Positions 8,095-17,300 of a stretch of DNA of 64,000 nt are shown piece after piece. The notes below the pieces were generated by a model. That model ran no database searches, had not been told where the DNA came from, and saw only the letters and a program-made list of their open reading frames with translations. Every line of letters starts with the position of its first letter. Within the stretch, counting starts at the first letter, position 1. The translations under genes were made by a program, and so were the position numbers. This DNA is from Nitrospirota bacterium (GTDB taxonomy: Bacteria; Nitrospirota_A; Leptospirillia; Leptospirillales; Leptospirillaceae): contig JAKBPM010000003.1 in assembly GCA_021829515.1 (NCBI GenBank), forward strand, positions 25,578 to 89,577, given 5' to 3'.

Positions 8095-9041
8095 GCGCAC
8101 CCGTTCGTCGTGTCTGTCTGGTTGATGTCGGAACCAATTCAGTAAGAATGATTGTTGCAGATGTTTCCAGTCAACGCATTTCCAGTGTGATCCTTACGGA
8201 TGGAAAAATTACCCGACTTGGGGAGGGGCTTCATGAAACAGGTGTTATCGGGGAGGCTCCCCTTGCGCGAACCGTTGATCTGATCGGCAAGTTTGTGACG
8301 ACGGCAGCCTCTTTCCGTCCCGACATCATTCGTCTGATCGGGACATCAGCCGTTCGGCAGGCCAGAAATCAGGCCGATGTCTTGAAAAGGGTGCTTGATG
8401 CGACGGGGATTCCTCTCGAAGTGATCGGAGGTGAAACAGAAGCTGTCTGGACTTACCACGGCGCATTGGGAAATCTCTTCGATCTGACCCCACCCTATCT
8501 GGTCATCGATATTGGAGGAGGTTCGACGGAACTCATTTATGGGGAGACTCTTACTGAAAGTCTCAGGGCTTATTCCGTGGAGGTTGGTGTTGTAACCCTC
8601 TCCGAGCGGATGATCCGTTCTGATCCGCCACAAGAGCAGGAGCTGGCCAATGCCAGGGCAGAAGTTAGAAAAGCCTTTGACGGGGTGATCTCAAAACTTC
8701 TTCCATTTCTGACATCAAGTGTGACCTGTGTCGGTACCGCCGGAACGGTCACAACGCTGATGGCTTTTTCCATGGGGATGCGTTTGTATGATCCCCGTAA
8801 AATTCATGGCCACGGTCTTCAGAGAGCCCGTGTGTGCGAACTTGTCTCCCGTCTCTCACGCCTCTCCCTTGCCGAAAGGCTGAAGCTGCCTGGAATAGAA
8901 AAAGGCAGGGAAGATCTTATTCTCGCAGGTGGAATCATCCTTGATGTTCTGATGGAGCAACTGAATCTCGCGGGCTTGATCGTTTCAGACTCAGGGTTGA
9001 GGGAAGGCGCACTTTTAAAGACTGCAGGTCTGTTAAATTGA
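8091..9041 (+). CDS. exopolyphosphatase / guanosine pentaphosphate phosphohydrolase (Ppx/GppA), short form
   Basis: A 316-residue member of the actin-like ASKHA phosphatase family. VDVGTNSVRMIVADV (phosphate 1), IRLIGTSAVRQARN and VIDIGGGSTELIYG (phosphate 2) are all present, followed by the VGVVTLSERM segment typical of Ppx/GppA. It would release phosphate from polyphosphate or pppGpp in the cytoplasm. It consists of the catalytic core only; the C-terminal HD-like half of the 500-residue forms is missing, as in many bacteria. The start GTG 8091 overlaps the preceding stop by 4 bp. Ppx and GppA cannot be told apart from sequence alone. Confidence 0.9.
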   Translation: MSAPVRRVCLVDVGTNSVRMIVADVSSQRISSVILTDGKITRLGEGLHETGVIGEAPLARTVDLIGKFVTTAASFRPDIIRLIGTSAVRQARNQADVLKRVLDATGIPLEVIGGETEAVWTYHGALGNLFDLTPPYLVIDIGGGSTELIYGETLTESLRAYSVEVGVVTLSERMIRSDPPQEQELANARAEVRKAFDGVISKLLPFLTSSVTCVGTAGTVTTLMAFSMGMRLYDPRKIHGHGLQRARVCELVSRLSRLSLAERLKLPGIEKGREDLILAGGIILDVLMEQLNLAGLIVSDSGLREGALLKTAGLLN

Positions 9042-9054
9042 CATCTTCCCGCCG

Positions 9055-9210
9055 CTAAACGATGGAAAGCCCCTCCTGTTCCTTTTGCCACGCTTTCGTC
9101 TTGAGATCGAAGGCCCAGTTGTCGACGAAGCGGCAATATCCGAACTGTCTGGAAAGAAACCCGACCCGTTTTTCATCCGGCTCCAGCCGGTACCGATAGG
9201 CTCTTAGCAT
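9055..9210 (-). pseudogene. remnant of an IS200/IS605-family TnpB, N-terminal 51 residues
   Basis: The reading frame from ATG 9210 begins MLRAYRYRLEPDEKRVGFLS and continues FGYCRFVDNWAFDLKTKAW. This is the helix-turn-helix front of TnpB/OrfB proteins of the IS1341/IS605 type, the RNA-guided nucleases that accompany these transposons. After 51 residues a stop is reached; the whole RuvC-like nuclease and the zinc finger are lost, so it is a fragment of a protein of about 400 residues. A hairpin at 9251-9316, placed where the left end of the element would be, lies just upstream. It has the usual look of a decayed insertion. Confidence 0.75.
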
Positions 9211-9250
9211 GCTTACAGAATAATCTATTTCTTTAAAAATAAAGGAGCAA

Positions 9251-9316
9251 GCATTCATCCCCCTCTTGGCAAAGAACATCACCCGAGAGGGGCATTCTGC
9301 CTTGAATGCTGGTAAT
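9251..9316 (-). repeat. IS200/IS605-type end hairpin, copy 1
   Basis: About 62 bp here recur at 37804-37865. The first 27 bp (9251-9277 and 37804-37830) are identical, and the shared ATTCTGCCTTGA follows. The core CCCCTC ... GAGGGG forms a stem, as in the subterminal hairpins that TnpA-type transposases bind. It lies 40 bp upstream of the tnpB fragment, the position of a left end. Confidence 0.7.
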
Positions 9317-9421
9317 ACCCGGAGTATCCGGGAAACGTTTTGACAGGGAGCCCGGTGCTGGCTTGTCCTTTTGTTTTGTCGCCTGTTTTCGGGAGGTTGC
9401 CGGCAGGAGGCGGTCGCTCCA

Positions 9422-9691
9422 TTACCCTCCAGGTTGACCGGTTCCGTCCGGGGCATTTTTTGATAATTCCATTGTTAATGTTGCGGCCTTGACGCGCGTG
9501 TTTACCCCGAGCTTTGAATAGATATTGCCTAGGTGGAACTTGACGGTGCGCTCGGAAATTCCCAGAGTCCCGGCGATTTCCCAATTGCTTTTGCCTTCAA
9601 TCATCCGCTTGAGGACCTCCTTTTCCCTCAGGGTCAGATTTGAAGTTTGCCCCTCCTCGTTTGTCCCTCCTTTCTCCAAGACGGGATTCAA
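9422..9691 (-). CDS. stand-alone LuxR/GerE-type helix-turn-helix protein
   Basis: An 89-residue protein that is almost only a LuxR-type DNA-binding domain: LTLREKEVLKRMIEGKSNWE, then GISERTVKFHLGNIYSKLGV. The receiver or ligand domain normally ahead of it is absent. The frame upstream hits a stop within about 50 bp, so no longer form is visible. The start is uncertain: TTG 9691 has no good ribosome-binding site. It could be a small regulator or the surviving tail of a larger response regulator, since it sits between IS remnants and a TPR gene. Confidence 0.7.
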   Translation of the reverse strand: MNPVLEKGGTNEEGQTSNLTLREKEVLKRMIEGKSNWEIAGTLGISERTVKFHLGNIYSKLGVNTRVKAATLTMELSKNAPDGTGQPGG

Positions 9692-9936
9692 CTGACATGA
9701 GCTGACAGGACAACCGCTTCCTGTTCCCTGTCAGGGTGAAATGCTAGCATGGGCGAAAGTGCGAAAAATACTGTCCAAACGGGCAGGATAGGCGTTGTGG
9801 GGTGAGATGGGGGAGAGAAGTGCATTGGCCGGATCGGAATCTGCCGACGGGGCGCAGTCTCAAGGCCGGGAGGTCTTGGACAAATGCTGCGGTTCCCGTT
9901 TTCGGGTGTTCTATGGAGCTGTGATCAATCGCTCCT

Positions 9937-11640
9937 TCATCGATGCTGGATTTTTTCCTGAAGAAGCCTCTGGTAGTCAGGAAAGAGAGAGATGTTTTCC
10001 TGGGACCGTTCCATGCCTTCTTTCAGGCACTCAATTCCTTCCTGCCATTGATCCTGTCCAAGGTAGAACTCCGTCATGACTCTGAAAAATCCCGCTTTGG
10101 GGCCGTGATGGGTGATAAATCGTTCTCTTAGGGCCAGAATCTCTGAGAGAGGGGCCCCTTTCTTCTTGTGAAGCCTTCCAAGGGTATAAAACAGGGTGAC
10201 CGGCTCCCTTGAATGGTGATAGACCTTGTTTGCCGACTCGATGGCCTGTGGAATATTTCCATTCATTTCATAGCAGAGCGACAGGATCCAGAAGAGCACC
10301 TCGCTCAAGGGATCAATGGTGACGACCTTTTCCAGCAGGGGGATGGCTTCGGATGTTTTTCCCCGAAAGTAGGTCGCCAATGCCTTGATGGCGATGGACT
10401 CTGCATCGTCACCGGAAGATCCGCTCTTTTTGAGAAGCGAATTGAGAAATTGTTCTGACCGGTACCTGGACGGGACCCTTTTGGGAAAAAAAAGATCCAT
10501 CCATGCGAGAACTTCCATGAAAACAAATGGATCTCCTCCCTTTTTTTCGATCAGCCGAAGGATTTCCTCTCCTGTTTCAGGTGTCGGTCTAAGCTCGAAT
10601 CCCCGGGTATAGGCTTCAATGGCCTGTTCCCATCTTTTTTTCTGGAGATAAAGATCGCCAAGGTTACGATAGGACGGTGCATGCTGGTGCTGGTGAATGA
10701 TGCTGCTTGCGCGGTCGAGTTCGCCCATGTCGAGAATGATCTGTCCCATGAGGAGGGAGTGGTCTGGGTCTTCCGGATCAAGCTCTACGGCCCTTCCGAT
10801 GGACTCAAGTGCCGCCAGTGGCTTGCCGTTGAGCTTGTGAGCCATGGCCATTGTATGGCGCAGAGAGGCTGAATCCCCTTCAAGATCGAGAACGCGCCTG
10901 AATGAATCAATTGCCTGGGCATATTCATTGTTGTTCATCAGCACGCGCCCCATCTCGCGGAGGAGAACCGGAGATTTATGAAAGATCTTTTCGAGTGCGC
11001 GAATCTCTTTTAACGCTTTTCTTTTCTGGTCGGCAGTCTCCAAAGCCCGGACGTAGAGAATCCGGCTGTCGATATCAGAGGGGTTCCGGTCGGCGATGGA
11101 TCGGTATCGGGAGATGAGCTCCGGGTAATGCTCAACGAGGCCAAGCCTTGTGACGAGAGATCCCCAGGCCATGATCGCTTCAACAGGAGGGGAGTCTTGA
11201 TCGACAAGAGCGTTAAGCCGGTCGAGTGCAAGCCACCACTTTCCCAAAAGGGCAGAGACAATGGCTGCTTCGAGGAGGATCGAATAGTTGGAGGGAAAGA
11301 GCTCGAGACCTTTCTCCAGAATCCAGTGAGATTTTGGAATGTCACCGGCGTTCATCTTGAGAGAGGCAAGGTAAAGAAAGGACTCGGGACAGGTGGAATG
11401 AGCCGGTTCAAAGGAGCTCCAGTAAAGATCTTCTGCCTCGCTGCTGCATCCGGAGAGTTCGAGTATTTTGCCTTTTTCAGCCTTGAGCCTGGATGATTCC
11501 GGATTTTTCAGAAGCGCTTCGTCGATCAGGAGGCGAGCACCATCCAGGTCACCCCTCTCGATCATTTCACCGACATGATGAACCAAAATATTGGTTTGTC
11601 TCATTACGTCCTGATTCTTTCCGGATGCTTCCTGGATCAT
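9937..11640 (-). CDS. tetratricopeptide repeat protein
   Basis: A 567-residue, almost fully helical protein made of TPR-like 34-residue units over most of its length. Clear ones are YAQAIDSFRRVLDLEGDSAS, PLAALESIGRAVELDPEDPD and WEQAIEAYTRGFELRPTPE. No signal peptide or membrane segment is evident, so it is probably a cytoplasmic scaffold; the partner is unknown. The start used is ATG 11640, with GGGAGAGA about 12 bp upstream; ATG 11604 is an alternative. It stands alone on the minus strand, 245 bp upstream of the LuxR-type gene. Confidence 0.8.
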   Translation of the reverse strand: MIQEASGKNQDVMRQTNILVHHVGEMIERGDLDGARLLIDEALLKNPESSRLKAEKGKILELSGCSSEAEDLYWSSFEPAHSTCPESFLYLASLKMNAGDIPKSHWILEKGLELFPSNYSILLEAAIVSALLGKWWLALDRLNALVDQDSPPVEAIMAWGSLVTRLGLVEHYPELISRYRSIADRNPSDIDSRILYVRALETADQKRKALKEIRALEKIFHKSPVLLREMGRVLMNNNEYAQAIDSFRRVLDLEGDSASLRHTMAMAHKLNGKPLAALESIGRAVELDPEDPDHSLLMGQIILDMGELDRASSIIHQHQHAPSYRNLGDLYLQKKRWEQAIEAYTRGFELRPTPETGEEILRLIEKKGGDPFVFMEVLAWMDLFFPKRVPSRYRSEQFLNSLLKKSGSSGDDAESIAIKALATYFRGKTSEAIPLLEKVVTIDPLSEVLFWILSLCYEMNGNIPQAIESANKVYHHSREPVTLFYTLGRLHKKKGAPLSEILALRERFITHHGPKAGFFRVMTEFYLGQDQWQEGIECLKEGMERSQENISLFPDYQRLLQEKIQHR

Positions 11641-12097
11641 TTTTTGGTCTCTCTCCCAGCCCGATATTCCGACAAAGGCGTTTCGATGAAAATGAACAGT
11701 GTGTCCGGCGATTCTATCAAATATGACCGCCTTGCTCCATCCTCAATTTTTCCGGGAGATTCTTTTCCTGTGCTGGTAAGGAGGTTTTTGGGGAAATCTT
11801 TTTGGGGGAGCGCTTGATCCAGGCCCTGTCGACTCTGCCTTGAGGCATGGTTGGATTTCGAAGCCCTTGGCGTTTGCTCGATTTTTGGCGTTGCCTACAG
11901 GTTTTACAGCATCGAGGCGGTCCTGGATGATACCATATTGGGAAGGTAGAGGATCGGAACCTTAAAGCCTTGGGGTCTCGGGGGAGGGAGCCAGGAACCC
12001 CAATGCTTTAGCCGTGGTGAGCCGTCACAAAGACTGGTATTTTGTTGCGTGCTTTCCATTATTATCAGAAAACAGGGCACCTTTTGTGGAGAAAAGA
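11641..12097. other. region between the TPR gene and cca, with IS605-type right-end remnant
   Basis: These 457 bp carry no intact gene. The left half must hold the promoter of the TPR gene (minus strand). The right half contains the right-end-like sequence listed separately (11961-12028). GTG 12014 opens the cca frame early, but the first 28 codons fall inside the remnant and are probably not translated. Confidence 0.45.
11961..12028 (+). mobile_element. IS200/IS605-type right-end (omega-RNA-like) remnant
   Basis: The stretch CTTGGGG ... GGAACCCC, an imperfect hairpin (AATGCTTTAGCCGTGGTG), and the ending GAGCCGTCAC resemble the right ends of IS1341/IS605 elements, where the last part of tnpB runs into its guide RNA. 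A similar ending occurs at 37921-37960. No readable TnpB frame precedes it. I rely on resemblance to known right ends; a search would be needed to confirm it. Confidence 0.45.
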
Positions 12098-13480
12098 ATG
12101 GACCGGCTCCGGGATGCAAGGGAAGACTTTATTGCCAGAAATCTGTCCGCTGTTTCCCGTCTGATCTTCCAGGTGATCCCAGCTCCTCCAGAAGGAAAGG
12201 CCTTTTTGGTTGGAGGTGTCGTGCGGGATATCGTTTGTCTTGGATATGGTCCTCCCGATCTTCGTGACATTGACCTCTGTCTTGAAGGGGATGTGTCGGG
12301 ATGGAGTGGCTTGATCAGGGCCCGATGCCATGTCGATCCTGTTTTCGAGACAAGATTCAAGACAGCAAGGTTCTGGATGAAATCAGGCGATCGCCCTGTG
12401 CATTGGGACATTGCCATGGCAAGAAGCGAATTTTATCAACATCCCGGATCGCTCCCCATCGTTGCACCAGCTTCCTGTTTAAAAGATCTGGGGCGACGGG
12501 ACTTCTCCATCAATGCCATGGCATGGCCGCTTGACGGTGCAGGGTGTCTTCATGGGAGCCTGATTGATCCGTTCGGGGGGAGATCCGATATCAGCTCGGG
12601 GCTTCTGCGTGTTCTTCACGCACGCTCTTTTCAGGATGACCCAACCAGGATTTTTCGGGGGATTCGGCTTCTTTCCCGACTTTCTTTTGCCTGGGAGACC
12701 AAAACGCAGGCTCTTCTTGATGAAGCTGTCTCAGAAAAAAACATCCTTTTCCTCTCCGGTGCGCGCATCCGCAAAGAATTTCTCCGGGGTTTTCTTGAGA
12801 AGGATCCTGTCGATGTGCTAAGGCGCATCTATCTGTCGGGGTTGATGGACTCCCTCCTTCCGGGATCTGTCTGGAGCGAGTCTCTTGAGGCTTCTCTCTG
12901 CGAGACTGTTTCGGTGGTCAGGGCTTTTTCTGACGGTGAACCATTTGCACCTGTTGCATCAAGCTGGAATTTCGTCAGGGAGTGGTGTCCGGGGGAGATC
13001 TTCTTCTATCTGGTTATGTTGCAGAAACTGCGCTCGGAAGAGATTGATCGTGCGATGAACATATTGGGGCTTGTTGGAAAATTTGGATCGGTTATAAGGG
13101 AAATCATCCTGAATCCGATCGAAGACTCCTCGGGATGGGGAAATCCGAAAAACCTCCTGCGACATCTTTATCGATACCTTCTCGATGCAGGATCACGCCA
13201 TGATCTTGTCGATTCCCCCGGTCGGATCGATGATCGGATGAACTTTCTCTCATCACTGTCCCTGTTTTCCGGAAAGGAGGCGGTGACGCCCTTTCTGAGA
13301 GGGGCCGACTTGATCCAGCTGGGGATTCCCCCGGGCAGGCGGGTGGGAGAGATTCTCCGGTCTCTGGGTGAGAAAGCCAGGGAAGGGAGGATTACTTCCC
13401 GTAAGGAGGCAATCGATTGGGTGAGGACGGAAATACTCAGGATGCCAGCACCCACCACGAAACACGAGAGCCCGTCGTAG
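12098..13480 (+). CDS. CCA tRNA nucleotidyltransferase / poly(A) polymerase family protein
   Basis: A 460-residue class II nucleotidyltransferase that adds CCA to tRNA 3' ends, or A-tails to RNA. The head domain shows FLVGGVVRDIV and the catalytic pair DIDL. The neck has RRDFSINAMAW and DPTRIFRGIRLLSRLSF, the nucleotide-selecting and template-like helices. There is no HD domain. ATG 12098 behind GGAG is preferred to GTG 12014, which lies in an IS-like remnant. The stop codon is inside a 10-bp hairpin (13449-13489). CCA-adding and A-adding enzymes cannot be told apart safely without a tree. Confidence 0.9.
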   Translation: MDRLRDAREDFIARNLSAVSRLIFQVIPAPPEGKAFLVGGVVRDIVCLGYGPPDLRDIDLCLEGDVSGWSGLIRARCHVDPVFETRFKTARFWMKSGDRPVHWDIAMARSEFYQHPGSLPIVAPASCLKDLGRRDFSINAMAWPLDGAGCLHGSLIDPFGGRSDISSGLLRVLHARSFQDDPTRIFRGIRLLSRLSFAWETKTQALLDEAVSEKNILFLSGARIRKEFLRGFLEKDPVDVLRRIYLSGLMDSLLPGSVWSESLEASLCETVSVVRAFSDGEPFAPVASSWNFVREWCPGEIFFYLVMLQKLRSEEIDRAMNILGLVGKFGSVIREIILNPIEDSSGWGNPKNLLRHLYRYLLDAGSRHDLVDSPGRIDDRMNFLSSLSLFSGKEAVTPFLRGADLIQLGIPPGRRVGEILRSLGEKAREGRITSRKEAIDWVRTEILRMPAPTTKHESPS

Positions 13481-13523
13481 TGGTGGGTGCGCTTCAGGAA
13501 TGAATCTCTCTCCTGAAGGAGAG
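13449..13523 (+). terminator. hairpins at the end of cca
   Basis: CACCCACCAC (13449-13458) pairs perfectly with GTGGTGGGTG (13480-13489); the cca stop codon TAG lies within the structure. A second hairpin, CTCTCC/GGAGAG (13508-13523), follows at once. There is no long T-run, so termination is likely but not proven. The convergent lipoprotein gene ends just beyond, at 13527. Confidence 0.5.
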
Positions 13524-13526
13524 GTG

Positions 13527-14009
13527 TCACCTGATGGTATGCTGGATGATTTTATTCAGGGATCCGTAACTGGCATCTCCTGGAATAACTTTTGCAATCA
13601 CGCCTTTTTGATTGATGATCGCAACCCATGGCTCGCCGTGGACGCGCCAGTCATGGACTGTCTGCTGCTCCGAGTCTTCATAGTCGTCAATGTGGATGAA
13701 GGCCATCCGGCTTCGGTAAAGGTCCATTAAACCGCCTATGAGCCGGGCTTCATGGACACATGGCGTGCAGTGTACAGGAGCTCCGAAGAAAATCAGAAAC
13801 GGACGATGGTGGAAAAGAGCATGGCTTACGCTTTCCCGGTGCAGGTGATCCGGAACGTTCATCGTGCAAAGATCCGTGTACCTCTCACCGATCCTGAGTA
13901 CGGGATTGTGGCTGATGGGGGCCATTGTTCCCTCCTTGGGAAAGGAAAGAAACCAGTTGCACCCTCCGATCAAGAGGAAAAAAACAAACAGGAAACTTAC
14001 TTTTTTCAT
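13527..14009 (-). CDS. thioredoxin-fold lipoprotein
   Basis: A 160-residue exported protein. The N-terminus MKKVSFLFVFFLLIGGC is a lipoprotein signal with the lipobox IGGC, so Cys17 would be lipidated and the protein anchored in an envelope membrane. The body resembles a thioredoxin/TlpA fold: PFLIFFGAPVHCTPCVHEA carries a CTPC redox pair, and VHGEPWVAIINQKGVI occupies the place of the cis-Pro strand. It may reduce or oxidise thiols in the periplasm; the target is unknown. The start ATG 14009 has AAAGGA upstream. It is divergent from the RND pump gene. Confidence 0.75.
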   Translation of the reverse strand: MKKVSFLFVFFLLIGGCNWFLSFPKEGTMAPISHNPVLRIGERYTDLCTMNVPDHLHRESVSHALFHHRPFLIFFGAPVHCTPCVHEARLIGGLMDLYRSRMAFIHIDDYEDSEQQTVHDWRVHGEPWVAIINQKGVIAKVIPGDASYGSLNKIIQHTIR

Positions 14010-14359
14010 CAGGATCCATCCTTTTGCTGTTTGAACATCAGACTTGCCACTCCCAACCAGTCATCCTCACGCCGGCAGGAGCTTTTCCGGAGAGCCCCAT
14101 CCCTTTTGGACGGACTCAATCTTTCTGATCTTCGCCTTCTCTGCTATAGTAGGCCACCAGAACAGTCAGATCAAATCCTGTCCTGTCAGTGGGAACCTCT
14201 ATCGGGAGGCTGCGCTTATCTGTCCTGATGTGACTGTTTTTGATGACAAACCCCTTTCCGTGGAACCGGCATAGGGAAAACATATAATGAAGCTGCCCTT
14301 TCCTTTCGCATCTTCCGACCGCCTTCTTCGGGATGATTTCGAAACGGCACTGGAGGCCA
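14010..14359. other. divergent intergenic region, lipoprotein / RND pump
   Basis: About 350 bp between two divergent genes. A TATAGT hexamer near 14144 could be a -10 for the + strand, but its -35 is poor. No gene, repeat or strong hairpin was recognised. Confidence 0.35.
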
Positions 14360-17300
14360 ATGTTTCTTTCAACGTTTGCGATCAAAAGACCTGTTACAAC
14401 CCTCATTATCTTTATCGCACTGATTGCCTCGGGAGTGTTCTCCTACCTCTCCCTTGGAAGAAATCTTTTTCCCAGGGTCTCCTTTCCAATTCTTTCCGTG
14501 ACCTATCTTGTTCCGGGTGTTTCATCCAAGGTTCTTGAAAAAACGGTGGTTCCGCCGGTCGAGGAAGCCCTCTCGAGCCTTCCCGGGCTCAAGCATCTTC
14601 ATGTGGTCAGTGTTCCCGGTGTGGTTTCCCTGACGGCCATTTTTTCTGAGCATACCGATCCGAGGCTCATCTATCCCAGGCTTCAGGAAAAGGTCGAGGG
14701 GGTTGCTCCCAGTCTGCCTTCAGGTACGCCACCACCGATCATATCTGTTGTAAACCCAACTTCATTGCCTCTTTTATGGGTCATTCTCCCTATCCCCGAT
14801 TCAATGGATACGCGCGTGGTCTCGGACTGGGCGATGGCAAATCTGGTCTCCCCCATCAGAAAACTTTCGGGAGTAGGGGATGTCAAGCCGATTTTTCCGC
14901 CACGGGAAGTTGTTCATGTCAGGATGCACAGAAAGGATCTGAGAAAATACCTGATCCCTGTCACCTCTGTTCTTGAATCCCTGAAAAAGGTCGGGCTTTC
15001 CATTCCTGCCGGGACAATGACCTCCGGCAAGGAAGAAATAATGGTTGAGACGCTCGACTCGGAGTCGACGATCCCATCTCTTTCTGCTTTGCCTGTTCCG
15101 AAAGGCAATGGCGGAACCGTTCCCCTGGCAGACATTGCGACGATTTCTGTTGGACCAATCAGGGAGACTGAGGTCTTCAGGATAGATGGCGCACGTGCTA
15201 TCGGAATAAGGGTTTTCAAGAAAAAGGGTGCGGACGGGCTCTTCCTTTCGGAGCAGATACAGAAGATTATTCATGAAACAAGAACGGTTTTTTCAGTTTC
15301 CGGCACCAAAGGGCAATCGATCGAATTGCACCCTGTTATTCGCATGGACCGATCGGAGATGGTTCGGAAAAACAACCGGGAGCTTCTCGAAACACTCCTT
15401 TTTGGTGGCAGCTTGACGGTTATTGTCATCTGGATTTTTCTGGGCAGCTTCAAGACAACGCTGATTGCATCGGTCTCGATCCCTTCATCTGTTATTGCAA
15501 CATTTCTGATGATGAAGCTTAGCCACTTTTCCCTCAATAACATGACAATGCTTGGTTTGTCCCTGGTTGTCGGGATTCTTGTGGATGATGCAATCGTTGT
15601 GCTCGAGAATATCCATCGTCACCTGAAGATGGGAAAGCCTTTTGACCTGGCCGTTTCCGATGGGGTCGGAGAGATCGGGATGGCGGTTATGGCAACCACC
15701 TTTTCGATTGTCTCTGTTTTTGCCCCGGTTGCCTTTATGCATGGCATCATCGGAAAGTTTTTCTTTGAATTTGGTTTGACCGTTTCTTTTGCGGTTCTTG
15801 TTTCGATGCTGGTTTCCCTTTCCCTGATCCCTGTCCTGATGAAGATTGCCCCCGGAGCCGGGCTTAAACAGATTTCATCGAGATCCCTCGATAAAAAAAT
15901 GGACTCCCTTCTTTCCGTGTACCGCTCTTTTTTGGCAAAGGCTCTTGATCATCCGTGGACTGTTGCCGGAGTGGGGGGAGCCTCGATCGCAGTCGCTGCC
16001 GTGATCTTTTATCTCCTGGGAGCAGATCTCGTTCCCAGGACAGATGATGGTGCCTATGTTGTCCGGATGACCGCCGGAGAATCATCCTCCATCGCATTTT
16101 CAAAAAAAACCTTTGAGGATGTTGCCTCAAAAATACGTCAGCAAAAAGGCATCGAGTCGGTTTTCTACCAGATCGGCAATTCCTATGGAGGTTCCACGAA
16201 CAGAGGGTACTTCTACGTTCTCATGAAGCCCTTGTCCACGCGCAAAACATCAGAGGAGACCTCGATCGCTGATTTAAGAAGACTGCTTTTGTCCTATCCG
16301 GGAATTTCTTTTTCCATCGATCATCTCTCACCTCTTGGAGGAAGCGGCACGGATGTTCCGATCCAGATCATTCTCCAGGGCCCGGACCGGAAGACGCTTG
16401 ATGATCTTGGCGTAAGTCTCCACCGGTACCTTGCCAAAACGGACGGTTTTGTCGATATCACGATCCGTGAAGGGGAGAGGCAAAAACTTCTGGCCGTTGT
16501 TCCCCAAAAAAATCTTCCGCCAGGGATTGGTGCGAGAGAATTGGGCGGGACGCTTCACCTCTATCTTTCCGGAGTTGATACCGGCTGGGCCAGGGTCCAT
16601 GGCCAGTCCATCCCGGTCCATCTTTCAATGAGCCCTCCTGATCTGTCTTCTCCTTCGGACCTTGCCTCTCTGCCGGTCATGACTTCCACCGGAAGGGTCA
16701 TCTTCCTGGGGGATGTTGCAAAGGTGGAGTCCGAAGTCCAGTTCAAAAGGCGTGTCAGAGATGACCGGATGCCATCGGTTACGCTTGAGTCCAACCTTGC
16801 TGGCAATTTTCCTCTCAAGACAGCTCTCGACAAGATCAATCAATGGAAAAAAGCCCATCTTTCAGGAGACTACCACCTTCGGTTCGGTGGTTCAGGCGAT
16901 GTCATGAACAATGCGATCGGATCTTTCATGATGGCCATCGGCCTCGCAATTGTGGCTGTTTTCATGGTCCTTTCTTCCCAGTTCGAAAGTTTCATCCAGC
17001 CATTCATTATTACCCTGTCCATTCCTGTTTCCCTGTCCGGTGCGGCACTGGCTCTTTACCTGACAGGCAATTCACTGAACATCATGAGTGCGATGGGACT
17101 GATCATCCTCTTTGGACTTGTGGCAAAAAATGCAATACTGATGGTGGACTATACAAATACATTGAGAAAAAGAGGCTATTCCAGAAGGGATGCTCTTTTG
17201 TCGGCATGTCCCGTAAGGTTGAGACCCGTATTGATGACAACTGTCGCAATGGTTGCAGGAATGTCCCCCATGGCCCTTGGTTTTGGCTCGGGGGGGCCGC

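Noticed and set aside
9795..10079. Open frame of 94 codons on the + strand
   Set aside because: It overlaps the 3' end of the TPR gene on the other strand, has no ribosome-binding site and no recognisable domain.
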